Shown: positions 23,733-31,358 of the stretch, piece after piece
How positions within the stretch are numbered: the first letter of the stretch is position 1
Layout: each line of letters begins with the position of its first letter
Assembly: GCA_018060465.1 (NCBI GenBank)
Contig: JAGOVX010000005.1
Coordinates: forward strand, 1 to 34,568
Origin: Candidatus Saccharimonadota bacterium
GTDB lineage: Bacteria > Patescibacteriota > Saccharimonadia > Saccharimonadales > Saccharimonadaceae
DNA length: 34,568 bases
Direction of reading: 5' to 3'
Position numbers and translations under genes: made by a program
The notes under the pieces: generated by a model
Told to the model about the DNA's origin: nothing
The model's input: the letters and a program-made list of their open reading frames with translations, nothing else
The model's database searches: none

Positions 23733-25619
23733 TACGGCTTTGATACGCCGGATGCCAGCACTTGATGACTCTTCTTTGGTGATCTTGAATATCTTGCCGC
23801 CTTCGCTAAGTTGACCAGTGTGTTCAACGTGTGGGCCGCCACAGATCTCGAAACTAAAGAGTGAATCGCCTTCACCAGCGCTATACACCTTTACAGTATC
23901 GCCGTATTTATCACCAAATGCACCCAGGGCACCTTTTTCAAACGCTTCGGCCGTTGGGTATTCTTTCCATCCCATTGGGAGGTCTTTTTTTATTTGCTCG
24001 TTTACAATATCTTCGACTTTTTTAATTTCTTCTGGCGTCATTTTTTCGGAATGCGAAAAATCGAACCGTAACCGCTCATCAGTGATATTGCTGCCCCGCT
24101 GGATTACATGGTCGCCGAGTGTCATTCGTAACGCCTTGTACATCAAATGAGTTGCGGTGTGGTATTTTTTGTGGATATCATCATGACCTGCCAGTCCACC
24201 TTTGAACGCGCCTTTGGCCGCAGTTTGCGAACGTTCTCGCTGCTGTTTCATTTTATCTTCAAACTCTTTACGCCAATCGTCTGAAAGTTTGGCATTTTCA
24301 AGTGTAGTCAGTACAGTTTCGGTCGATAGTTCAACAGGAAAGCCATATGTATCATACAAAGTAAACAAGTCGGAGCCGCTGAAGATGCCGCTATTTTGCT
24401 GCTGCATGTTCGATAGTTCCTTTAGGCCCTTGCGTAGCGTTTGACGGAATGCTTTTTCTTCCTTCACGAGTACCTTCACTACATCATCACGACGCTCGGC
24501 GACTTCAGGAAAATCAGCATGATACAAGTCGGCGATAACAGGTACAACTTCGGGTAGGAAGTTTTGTTCGATACCTAGCTCGAATGCAAAACGAATCGCC
24601 CTACGGAGCAAACGACGCATTACATAGCCAGCCTCTTTGTTGCTTGGCACGCAGCCATCAACCGCCAAAAATGTCGCAGCTCGCAGGTGATCGGCAATAA
24701 CACGCATACTTTCGGTGTGACTATCATAGTTTTTACCGCTCAGGGCTTGCAGCTTTTCGATAATTGGCCACAACAAACTGATCTTGAAAACATCTGGAGA
24801 ATTTAGCTGTGCTGCCGCGATACGCTCGAGCCCGCCGCCAAAGTCAACATTTTGCTTTGGAAGTTTTTCAAAACCTGTTTCTGTTTTGACATATTCCATA
24901 AAGACACTGTTGCCAATTTCCATGAAACGACCACAATCACAGTTTGGATGGCAATGCGCGCCCCATTTTGTATCGTGCTCAATAAAATCAAATTCATAAA
25001 ATACTTCACTGTCTGGCCCACCTGGCTGGCCAACGCTCATGTTTGATGGCTCGCCTTCAGGTGCCCACCAATTTTTCTTGGCATCATAATAAAAGATTCG
25101 CTCGCCTGGTTGTATGCCACGCTCATAGCCATTCGCCTCACTACCAATATCTACCACTTCAGCCGTGATGCCTTTTTTGGCAAACATATCTTTCCAAAGA
25201 TTAGCGCTTACTTCGTCTTTTGGCAGGTCGTAGTCGCTATCACCAGAGAACGCAGTAACATACAGTTTAGTTGGGTCTAGCCCCACTACTTCTGTAAGAA
25301 ATTCAAAAAACCACGGCAACTGATCTTCCTTAAAATAGTCGCCCAAGCTCCAGTTGCCTAGCATTTCAAAGAATGTCGTATGACGATTGTCGCCCACTTC
25401 ATCAATATCTTGAGCACGCAAGCACGTTTGACTATCGACCAGCCGCATACCGCGCGGGTGCGGCTGACCGAGCAAGTACGGCACAAGTGGCTGCATACCA
25501 CTACCCGTAAAAAGTGTTGTAGGGTCGTCTTGCGGCATCAGCAGCGCACGCGGAATTACCGCATGGCCACGATCTTCAAAGTACTGTAAGTATGCATTGC
25601 GTATATCTTGTGTATTCAT
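23724..25619 (-). CDS. alaS: Alanyl-tRNA synthetase, short form without C-Ala domain
   Basis: A 631-residue AlaRS charging tRNA-Ala. The catalytic domain covers about 1-250 (LFTGSGMQPLVPYLLGQPHP; TTFFEMLGNWSLGDYF; VDFGGGLERIAA, motif 3). The tRNA-recognition helices follow to about 440 (DHLRAATFLAVDGCVPSNKEAGYVMRRLLRR). The editing domain has HTATHLMYKALR and CGGPHVEHTGQL, the two Zn-site motifs that clear mischarged Ser or Gly. The protein stops soon after (SSSAGIRRIKAVLA), so the C-Ala/DHHA1 domain of the usual roughly 870-residue enzyme is missing. No downstream remnant is seen; the stop overlaps the convergent gene by 9 nt. The ATG at 25619 has no ribosome site; TACAAT ends 10 nt upstream. 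Confidence 0.94.
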   Translation of the reverse strand: MNTQDIRNAYLQYFEDRGHAVIPRALLMPQDDPTTLFTGSGMQPLVPYLLGQPHPRGMRLVDSQTCLRAQDIDEVGDNRHTTFFEMLGNWSLGDYFKEDQLPWFFEFLTEVVGLDPTKLYVTAFSGDSDYDLPKDEVSANLWKDMFAKKGITAEVVDIGSEANGYERGIQPGERIFYYDAKKNWWAPEGEPSNMSVGQPGGPDSEVFYEFDFIEHDTKWGAHCHPNCDCGRFMEIGNSVFMEYVKTETGFEKLPKQNVDFGGGLERIAAAQLNSPDVFKISLLWPIIEKLQALSGKNYDSHTESMRVIADHLRAATFLAVDGCVPSNKEAGYVMRRLLRRAIRFAFELGIEQNFLPEVVPVIADLYHADFPEVAERRDDVVKVLVKEEKAFRQTLRKGLKELSNMQQQNSGIFSGSDLFTLYDTYGFPVELSTETVLTTLENAKLSDDWRKEFEDKMKQQRERSQTAAKGAFKGGLAGHDDIHKKYHTATHLMYKALRMTLGDHVIQRGSNITDERLRFDFSHSEKMTPEEIKKVEDIVNEQIKKDLPMGWKEYPTAEAFEKGALGAFGDKYGDTVKVYSAGEGDSLFSFEICGGPHVEHTGQLSEGGKIFKITKEESSSAGIRRIKAVLA

Positions 25620-25629
25620 CTCTGTTAAT

Positions 25630-25635
25630 ATTGTA
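25630..25635 (-). promoter_or_regulatory. -10 box of alaS
   Basis: TACAAT on the minus strand, 10 nt before the ATG. TTAGCA about 18 bp upstream is a weak -35 that overlaps the pilin stop codon. Confidence 0.4.
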
Positions 25636-25655
25636 ATGTATTGTGTAAAAATGTG

Positions 25656-26111
25656 CTAATTTGGACAATTGGGGATGCCCCACCACCGACTGTCAAGGTT
25701 GTTGCCTGTTTTACACGCACCCGCTGGATAGGCAACATTGATTCCATAGCTTTCTTCGTTGAGTTGAGGTGAATAGGACGAATACGGACTAGCCGAAGCG
25801 TATACATACGACAATGACACTCCTGCATCCGGAAGCGCCGACATATAGCCCGGCACCAAGTAGGACGACAAGCTAGAAACTGCGCATGCAGCTCCCTCTG
25901 CACCACACGCATTCGGGTATTTGCCGGTGTCAGCACGATACAGGGCAAGACCCTTCTTTATAGACATCAAGTTGGAATTAATCCTGTCTAGAGTAGCTCG
26001 TTCCCGGACTCCACTATACGCAACAACAGTAACTGATGCGAGAATTCCTATAACCAAGATAACGACTAATAGCTCTACCACAGTAAAACCACCTCTACGC
26101 AGACTAACCAT
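25656..26111 (-). CDS. Type IV pilin-like protein (prepilin)
   Basis: A 151-residue prepilin. Leader MVSLRRGG is followed by the class III cleavage site G/F and the conserved N-terminal helix FTVVELLVVILVIGILASVT with Glu at mature position 5. The helix continues as ERATLDRINSNLMSIKKGLA. The C-terminal globular part is Ser/Tyr-rich and has four Cys (CGAEGAAC, ACK, NCP), which could form disulfides. The start is ATG 26111, 7 nt after TATAAT (leaderless), rather than ATG 26147, which lies upstream of the promoter and would give an odd leader. No assembly genes are nearby, so it is an isolated pilin or pseudopilin. A prepilin peptidase and PilBCM must be encoded elsewhere if it is assembled. Confidence 0.88.
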   Translation of the reverse strand: MVSLRRGGFTVVELLVVILVIGILASVTVVAYSGVRERATLDRINSNLMSIKKGLALYRADTGKYPNACGAEGAACAVSSLSSYLVPGYMSALPDAGVSLSYVYASASPYSSYSPQLNEESYGINVAYPAGACKTGNNLDSRWWGIPNCPN

Positions 26112-26118
26112 AAGTAGC

Positions 26119-26124
26119 ATTATA
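26119..26124 (-). promoter_or_regulatory. -10 box of the pilin gene
   Basis: TATAAT on the minus strand, 7 nt before ATG 26111, with no Shine-Dalgarno. It overlaps the longer frame and so argues against its start. Confidence 0.55.
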
Positions 26125-26189
26125 GCTGAAAACGAGGCATGTGTCACCTGCGTACAGTACCCGCGGTTTTTCCATTTCTCGCCTCTGTG

Positions 26190-26250
26190 ATTTTATGTAC
26201 TCACCAGGTGGGAAGTGTGTCTTGTGGCATCAATAGCGCAACGGCATTTG
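26190..26250 (-). pseudogene. Decayed fragment resembling the 5' part of alaS
   Basis: The minus strand here encodes ALLMPQD then TLPTW and a stop. AlaRS of this genome has ALLMPQD followed by DPTTLFTG near its N-terminus. At DNA level 26219-26240 matches 25527-25548 at 19 of 22 bases, and all three differences are transitions that keep the protein unchanged. Downstream, ACACTT recurs after an apparent 9-nt deletion. This suggests a small duplicated and decayed piece of alaS about 0.7 kb from the source. Chance cannot be excluded because the match is short. Confidence 0.35.
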
Positions 26251-26257
26251 TAACAGA

Positions 26258-28144
26258 TTAGTGATGATCTACCAATGTAAGTCCACCCCATTCGGTAACC
26301 GTAAAGCCATGGCGTGCGTGGTGTACAAGATGCTGAGCTGGCAGCTGGATTAGACTATCAAAACCATCCATGTCTAGAAACGTACGAATGATTGTATCTG
26401 GCTTTGGATACACCCGAAGTGGTGCCAATGCATTCATTTGTTCAGTCGTAAACCATGTCAGGCGAATATATGGCTTGTTTGGAATTCGAGAACCCCAGAA
26501 ATCCATAAAGTCAGCAACTTCTTTTTTATTGAAGCCTTGTTGGGCTAGTTGTGCTCGCATCGTAGCGGCCGCATGTTGACGTTTTACCACCGTACCCTCT
26601 GTGATACCTGGGTACTGCCCGTAGCCTTGCCCTTCCCAGAATAATGAATCGTACGCTTTGCCCTGATACTTCAAACTGCCATTGGGTTGTGCGTGTACAT
26701 TGCGCCAACCAGTGGCGGCAGGATAGTGCGGGTCAGACACTGTCACCTCTGCACCAACCTTAACTGATACATTCATTGGGCTTGTTGGGTAAAGATATAC
26801 AACAGGTTTGCCGCATCCGCCTTCGGCATGGTACTGGCTACGTACGTATACTAGTAGCTCTCCCTTGACATTTTTGATTATCAGTACTGCGTGATCTGCG
26901 TAGAATTTTTCTATTGCTACTGGTTTACCCCCCATCGCCGCGTACTCATCGTATGCTTTTTTCACGAGGCTACTTGTAATGGCACTCGGCACGTACACAG
27001 GGCGACCTTTATCGGTTTTACCCACAGCCACGAGGTCTTTCATTGTAAGGCCGTCCGAACGCGTAACAGACTCTAAGGAACCACCACAACCACGGGCAAT
27101 CGGCACAATGGTATCAGGCTTCATTACACCACTATCATCACGAACCAGTACAGGTATCTTGTCATCAAAACTGTAATGCTCAAGTGATGCTGTATTTGGT
27201 GTATAATCTGGGACGAATTCAACACCGATCGGGGTTGAAACTACATAGCCAATATTGGTTAGTTTTGTATCAACGTATGATTTTTCTATCAAGTATAGTG
27301 AATTTTTACCAATTCTTAGCAAGGGTTTTGTCGCATTCTCCGAGTAGCCGTAAGATACCAAGAATTGTGATGCTCGATAGGTCATTGTTTCACCATTACT
27401 GAGCTCTAGGTTCTTTGGTAACGAGAGCGAATCGTAATGCGTCGTGCTATCCAGCGTAACTTTTGCGTTACTATCTAGGTCATCCTTCATCATAGCCATG
27501 TCTTCACTCGTCAACTGGAAGCCGCTATTCGGACTGGCCACCCGAGAGATGAGTCCAGTCGAGGTTTTTTCAAAGAAAACAAATGACGTTTTACCAACTC
27601 CAATAAGTACGGGGACTTTTGCCATATATATCGTATTGCCGGCTCGTTTACCAACTTCAAAGTAGGAAGGCTTTCCTTCTTTGTACGAATTTTGGGCTTC
27701 TTTTTCTGTAGTACCTACCCCTCGATATGTTTCGATATGATCGCTTTTCAACCATCCTTGACTCGCTACTGGTAGTGGCGAGGCATACCAGGTTTCACCG
27801 GTAGTTGGATTTTTGAACTTCTGCAACGCCTCACTAGTTACCAATGTAAGCTCTGATGCATTCATAGTCGGTTTAGGCGTTTTGCTAGTCGTAGCTGATT
27901 TTTGAACCGAATTTTTCGTATGATCTGCCAACGATCGAGACCATACAACCCACGCAGCTACTATCGCCGCCAACACCACCAGTGCAATAATGAGCGTCTT
28001 TTTTGTATGAGTAGGCTTTAGTTTCATCTCGCCAGTACTGGTCATCGATGAGGGTGCTTCGTCAACCACTTGATCTGTTGCTATTGTCGGCTCTACTGCT
28101 AACGGGTTACCCTGTACACTCTCGTCTTTGTGGTCTTTTTCCAT
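26258..28144 (-). CDS. Membrane-anchored exported protein with KPVVYLYP domain
   Basis: A 628-residue protein with an acidic cytoplasmic N-terminus, one transmembrane helix (about residues 51-71, LIIALVVLAAIVAAWVVW) and a long exported region. The C-terminal third starts with CGKPVVYLYPTSPMNVSVKV and continues with YPAATGWRNVHAQPNGSLKY, SLFWEGQGYG and GFNKKEVADFMDFWGSRIP. This pattern occurs in many secreted bacterial proteins of unknown function (typically GKPVIYLYP...YLFWEG). The middle repeats a pattern of beta-rich segments. No catalytic triad is evident. ATG 28144 is chosen because AGAGGTG lies 5 nt upstream; the longer frame to 28195 runs into the promoter. It is a surface protein of unknown role. 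Confidence 0.8.
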   Translation of the reverse strand: MEKDHKDESVQGNPLAVEPTIATDQVVDEAPSSMTSTGEMKLKPTHTKKTLIIALVVLAAIVAAWVVWSRSLADHTKNSVQKSATTSKTPKPTMNASELTLVTSEALQKFKNPTTGETWYASPLPVASQGWLKSDHIETYRGVGTTEKEAQNSYKEGKPSYFEVGKRAGNTIYMAKVPVLIGVGKTSFVFFEKTSTGLISRVASPNSGFQLTSEDMAMMKDDLDSNAKVTLDSTTHYDSLSLPKNLELSNGETMTYRASQFLVSYGYSENATKPLLRIGKNSLYLIEKSYVDTKLTNIGYVVSTPIGVEFVPDYTPNTASLEHYSFDDKIPVLVRDDSGVMKPDTIVPIARGCGGSLESVTRSDGLTMKDLVAVGKTDKGRPVYVPSAITSSLVKKAYDEYAAMGGKPVAIEKFYADHAVLIIKNVKGELLVYVRSQYHAEGGCGKPVVYLYPTSPMNVSVKVGAEVTVSDPHYPAATGWRNVHAQPNGSLKYQGKAYDSLFWEGQGYGQYPGITEGTVVKRQHAAATMRAQLAQQGFNKKEVADFMDFWGSRIPNKPYIRLTWFTTEQMNALAPLRVYPKPDTIIRTFLDMDGFDSLIQLPAQHLVHHARHGFTVTEWGGLTLVDHH

Positions 28145-28166
28145 TATCACACCTCTTTCTAGTGCA

Positions 28167-28195
28167 AGTATACTGCTATTGCTTTGGGTTGTCAC
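28167..28195 (-). promoter_or_regulatory. Promoter of the KPVVYLYP-domain protein gene
   Basis: GTGACA (28195-28190), 17 bp, TATACT (28172-28167) on the minus strand, with the ribosome site and ATG 28144 downstream. It directly follows the terminator of the preceding transcription unit. Confidence 0.55.
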
Positions 28196-28199
28196 TATT

Positions 28200-28232
28200 A
28201 AAAATTCACCAGCTAGTCACTGGTGAATTTTT
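28200..28232 (-). terminator. Intrinsic terminator after the 79-aa gene
   Basis: A perfect 13-bp stem AAAAATTCACCAG/CTGGTGAATTTTT with a 7-nt loop. The minus-strand 3' arm ends in TTTTTAAT. It lies 31 bp beyond the stop of the 79-aa gene. Confidence 0.85.
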
Positions 28233-28263
28233 ATACTGTATACACGCGTTACGTGTAGTGTTG

Positions 28264-28503
28264 TTACTTCTGATCCTTGCCGACGCCAAGCGTTTCCTTT
28301 AGCTTGTCATCAATGTCGGTACCGGGAATATCTACGCTAGCCGCCATATCTTTCACGTCTTGCAATACTTCCCCAGCTTTGGCAATATTTCCTCTCGCTA
28401 CATCCTGAACATCGTTCATGAGTTCACCCATCTGCTCGGTTGTACTTGGTGCAGCTGCTTTTTTGCCGCCAAACATTCCTTTGATCGTATCTAGTAGTCC
28501 CAT
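28264..28503 (-). CDS. Small amphipathic protein of unknown function
   Basis: A 79-residue soluble protein. The N-terminus MGLLDTIKGMFGGKKAAA is amphipathic and could bind membrane. The remainder is a predicted helix (MGELMNDVQDVARGNIAKAG EVLQDV in two stretches) ending in an acidic-basic tail. I do not recognise a family. It has the strongest ribosome site in the window (AAGGAGG, 3 nt before the ATG by strict count) and a TATAAT box at 28531-28526, and it ends at a strong terminator. So it is a compact, single-gene transcription unit with signs of high expression. Confidence 0.75.
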   Translation of the reverse strand: MGLLDTIKGMFGGKKAAAPSTTEQMGELMNDVQDVARGNIAKAGEVLQDVKDMAASVDIPGTDIDDKLKETLGVGKDQK

Positions 28504-28525
28504 GTTCCTCCTTGTTTATGCATCT

Positions 28526-28531
28526 ATTATA
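28526..28531 (-). promoter_or_regulatory. -10 box of the 79-aa gene, overlapping mnmA stop
   Basis: TATAAT on the minus strand. The TAA stop of mnmA (28529-28527) is the last-but-one part of this hexamer, so two functions share the same bases. The leader would be about 15 nt and includes AAGGAGG. Confidence 0.5.
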
Positions 28532-29570
28532 CTACGATACCACCGCCAAGGCAGATTTCGTCACTATATACTACGACAGACTGACCCGGAGTAACCGCAC
28601 GCTGTGCCTCATCTATGTGCAAAAAATCTCCTTGCAGGGTAGCTGGTACGAGCGGGGCACGGTGACGGATGCGTACAGAAACGCTTGCTCCATCTGCTGG
28701 TGGTTCGGTAATCCAGTGCAACGATGCAAGCTGCAAATCTTTGCGCCACAAATGCTGATTGTTCAGATTGGTAGAAACATACACCTCATTTTTCTCCATG
28801 TCTTTTCCCACTACATAGTAGGGTAGCCCGCCGCCCACATCAAGGCCATGACGCTGCCCCAAGGTGTAATAGATGGCGCCATCGTGGCTGCCGAGCACTT
28901 GGTTATTCGCCTGATCGATGATAGCACCTGGTTTTGTCTCTACATATTGGCCCAAGAACTCACGCATACCGATTTGTCCAACAAAACAAATGCCCTGGCT
29001 ATCTTTTTTGGCAGCAGTATAGAGGCCTCGTGCTTCAGCCATGCGTCGCACCTCGGGTTTCGTAAAGTCACCAAGTGGGAATAATGTGTGCGCCAATGCA
29101 GCGCCAGTTACCCGATACAGAAAGTATGTTTGATCTTTGTTTTCATCAGCTGCTTTGGCCAAGTTAGCTACAGTTGGCGACACTGTGATAGTCCGTGCAT
29201 AATGCCCTGTTGCAATCATATCCGCGCCTTGTTCCAACGCCAGCTCCAAAAACAGTTTGAATTTTACTTTTTGGTTGCACATAATATCTGGATTTGGTGT
29301 ACGACCTGCCCGATATTCATCTATCATGTAGTGAACTACTTTGTGGCGATATTCCTTTTCGAAATCAACTACACGAAAATCAATACCTAGCTGCACGGCA
29401 ACCCTTTTTGCATCGGCTAAATCATCGGCCCACGGACAGCGCATGCCTGGCAAATCTTGTGTCCAATTTTTCATGTAGACGCCCGTTACATCATAGCCTT
29501 GCTCGACTAAAAGCGCGGCCGTCAAACTAGAATCAACACCTCCGCTCATTCCCACAAAAACTTTTTTCAC
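28527..29570 (-). CDS. mnmA: tRNA 2-thiouridine synthase MnmA
   Basis: A 347-residue tRNA-specific 2-thiouridylase. It adenylates and thiolates C2 of U34 in Lys, Glu and Gln tRNAs, using persulfide sulfur. The PP-loop is GMSGGVDSSLTA (about residues 7-18). The catalytic Cys pair is in NPDIMCNQKVKF (about 97) and DSQGICFVG (about 195), and the ATP/tRNA segment TGHYAR precedes YFLYRV. C-terminal beta domains follow. It starts at GTG 29570, whose G is also the last base of the upstream TAG stop (TAGTG), so it is coupled to the YdcF-like gene. A cysteine desulfurase that could supply the sulfur is two genes upstream in the same operon. The stop lies inside the next promoter. Confidence 0.95.
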   Translation of the reverse strand: MKKVFVGMSGGVDSSLTAALLVEQGYDVTGVYMKNWTQDLPGMRCPWADDLADAKRVAVQLGIDFRVVDFEKEYRHKVVHYMIDEYRAGRTPNPDIMCNQKVKFKLFLELALEQGADMIATGHYARTITVSPTVANLAKAADENKDQTYFLYRVTGAALAHTLFPLGDFTKPEVRRMAEARGLYTAAKKDSQGICFVGQIGMREFLGQYVETKPGAIIDQANNQVLGSHDGAIYYTLGQRHGLDVGGGLPYYVVGKDMEKNEVYVSTNLNNQHLWRKDLQLASLHWITEPPADGASVSVRIRHRAPLVPATLQGDFLHIDEAQRAVTPGQSVVVYSDEICLGGGIVV

Positions 29571-30175
29571 TACTGGCTTTGCCCCACATAAAACGCCAAT
29601 ATTTTTACTACTTCACCACCAGCCAGCCACCAACCACGTGGTGTGAGCCACCACCACTGGGACCAGTCGGTATCGTGTCTAGTTGGGTGATTACGCAGCA
29701 CAATATCACCGCCAACTGCCGCGTGAAATTCTAGGCTTGCACGTCGTTGGTGATATGGCGAAGTCACCAAAATTACGTCATCAATACTGTATTGCTGAAA
29801 CACTGTCGTTGTCTTCATGGCATTTTGTTTGGTTGTCTGCGCGAAATTTTCTATCAAAATATCGTCTGGGGAAACACCCGCATCGATGGCCTGCCGCTTC
29901 ATAACTTCGGCATTGCTTGGCCCCGAAGTATCTTTGGCAGCACCTGAAAAAATCAATTTCTTGCCCCAACCAAGTTTAAAAAGCTCGATAGCTTCAAGCA
30001 CGCGCTCGGACGTATTGCCTCCGCTAATTGCCACCACGGCATCGGCCTTTTGGCACACACCCTCAAGACTTGGCAATGTTTGACACTGCGCCAAATCATC
30101 GGGTGCAAGATAACTCCCTAGCATGGCTGTACCTGCCACCAGTAGCACAATAAATAGGGTGACCATCTTAATCAC
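29570..30175 (-). CDS. YdcF/SanA-like (DUF218) membrane protein
   Basis: A 201-residue protein. One N-terminal transmembrane helix (about residues 3-22, IKMVTLFIVLLVAGTAMLGS) is followed by an exported DUF218 domain: ADAVVAISGGNTSERVLEAI, KKLIFSGAAKDTSGPSNAEVM, ILIENFAQTTKQNA and DVILVTSPYHQRRA. The order is typical for the ElyC/SanA/YdcF group, which is linked to envelope integrity and undecaprenyl-phosphate metabolism. GTG 30175 has AAAGGG 6 nt upstream; ATG 30166, one base after the desulfurase stop, is nearly as likely. A start at 30247 would overlap the previous gene by 80 nt and is rejected. It is sandwiched between two sulfur-transfer genes, though no sulfur role is evident. Confidence 0.83.
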   Translation of the reverse strand: MIKMVTLFIVLLVAGTAMLGSYLAPDDLAQCQTLPSLEGVCQKADAVVAISGGNTSERVLEAIELFKLGWGKKLIFSGAAKDTSGPSNAEVMKRQAIDAGVSPDDILIENFAQTTKQNAMKTTTVFQQYSIDDVILVTSPYHQRRASLEFHAAVGGDIVLRNHPTRHDTDWSQWWWLTPRGWWLAGGEVVKILAFYVGQSQ

Positions 30176-31325
30176 GATGTACCCTTTCGTATTCCGCTGC
30201 AACCTCATCACCAATAATTTCCGCAGCACGCTGCATCGTTTCTTCATCGGATAATCTACCTAGCGTTATACGTAGACTGCCGTCAGCTATCTCGGCAGGA
30301 AGACCGATGGCCTCTAGCACATGAGAACGCGTACCTTTGTTGGCTGCACATGCGCTACCTGTTGCAACCAGGACTCCACGTGCTTCTAACCGAAACACTA
30401 GTCGTTCACCATCTAGATCGGGAAACGCAATATGGAGAGTACCGGGCAAGCGTCGTTTCGCATGACCCGAAACGACCGCAGAGGGAAAGCGCTGACACAA
30501 CGTAGCTTGCAGTGTATCACGCAATTTTGCGAGTCGTGTTGCTTCTGTTGGACGACGCGTAGTGGCCAGCACGGCAGCCTCGCTAAAGCCTACAACGCCC
30601 GCGACATTTTCAGTACCGCTGCGCAATCCTCGTTCCTGGCCGCCGCCAAAAATCAATGGCTGCTTGGTGACACCAGGCTTCAACCACAACAAACCAACTT
30701 GTTTTGGTCCATACATCTTGCCGCTATTTAGCGTTATCATATCAACTCCTAGTCGTGCCACATGCACATCGATATGTCCAAATCCTTGCGACGCATCAGT
30801 ATGCAAATAGAGAGGAGTTGTCTCGCCCGCCAAAGCCCTGCGTGCGCGCTCGGCTGCTACCACCAGTGAAATTTCCTTTAATGGCTGGATAGTTCCGATT
30901 TCGTTGTTGGCGAGCTGAATACTAACAAGCTGTGTAGCCGGCTGCAAAGCTGCCGTTATCGCCTCGGCTGTTATGATTCCCTGTTTTGTTGGCTGTACGA
31001 ATGTATGATTGTACTGCTGCGCAGTTGTGATTACCGCGTGATGCTCAATAGCAGAAGTAACCACGTGCCCAGAAATTCCGTGAAATGCTAAGTTGATCGA
31101 CTCGGTAGCACCGGCTGTTATCACCAGCTCATCGCCCTTGGCACCAAATGTTGCGGCCAGTCGAGATTTAGCCGCGTCATATTCACGTCGTACCTGCACT
31201 GCTGGTGCGTAGGGGCTCGACGGATTAAAGAAATTTGCACTAAAATATGGCTGCATAACAGCTCGCACATGCTCGTCTACCGGAGTAGCAGCAGCGTAGT
31301 CTAAATATAAAAAATCACCAGACAT
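30168..31325 (-). CDS. Cysteine desulfurase (NifS/IscS-like)
   Basis: A 385-residue class V aminotransferase-fold, PLP-dependent enzyme that removes sulfur from cysteine as a persulfide on an active-site Cys. Seen: YLDYAAATPVDEHV at the N-terminus, GATESINLAFHG (about 72), ANNEIGTIQPL, HTDASQGFGH with the PLP Asp, and LNSGKMYGPKQVG with the Schiff-base Lys. The residue before the Lys is Gly rather than the usual His. The persulfide Cys is in ATGSACAANKG (about 326). The ATG at 31325 has no ribosome site; TATAAT ends 10 nt upstream. It probably feeds MnmA two genes downstream. No IscU-like scaffold is present in the window, so Fe-S assembly cannot be claimed. Confidence 0.92.
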   Translation of the reverse strand: MSGDFLYLDYAAATPVDEHVRAVMQPYFSANFFNPSSPYAPAVQVRREYDAAKSRLAATFGAKGDELVITAGATESINLAFHGISGHVVTSAIEHHAVITTAQQYNHTFVQPTKQGIITAEAITAALQPATQLVSIQLANNEIGTIQPLKEISLVVAAERARRALAGETTPLYLHTDASQGFGHIDVHVARLGVDMITLNSGKMYGPKQVGLLWLKPGVTKQPLIFGGGQERGLRSGTENVAGVVGFSEAAVLATTRRPTEATRLAKLRDTLQATLCQRFPSAVVSGHAKRRLPGTLHIAFPDLDGERLVFRLEARGVLVATGSACAANKGTRSHVLEAIGLPAEIADGSLRITLGRLSDEETMQRAAEIIGDEVAAEYERVHRD

Positions 31326-31335
31326 TACCTGGCTT

Positions 31336-31341
31336 ATTATA
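31336..31341 (-). promoter_or_regulatory. -10 box of the desulfurase - ydcF-like - mnmA operon
   Basis: TATAAT on the minus strand, 10 nt before the ATG, lying in the 33-bp gap after the upstream gene. AGG just before the ATG is too close to be a ribosome site. Confidence 0.5.
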
Positions 31342-31358
31342 CCGCACTCTAGGGGTGT

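Noticed and set aside
26195-26215. CACCAGGTG palindrome in the pilin upstream region as an operator
   Set aside because: It is short, is not placed at the pilin -10 box and overlaps the alaS-like relic; no second copy was found in the window.
30176-30247. Longer start for the YdcF-like gene
   Set aside because: It overlaps the end of the cysteine desulfurase by 80 nt, adds a basic stretch before the membrane helix and has no ribosome site.
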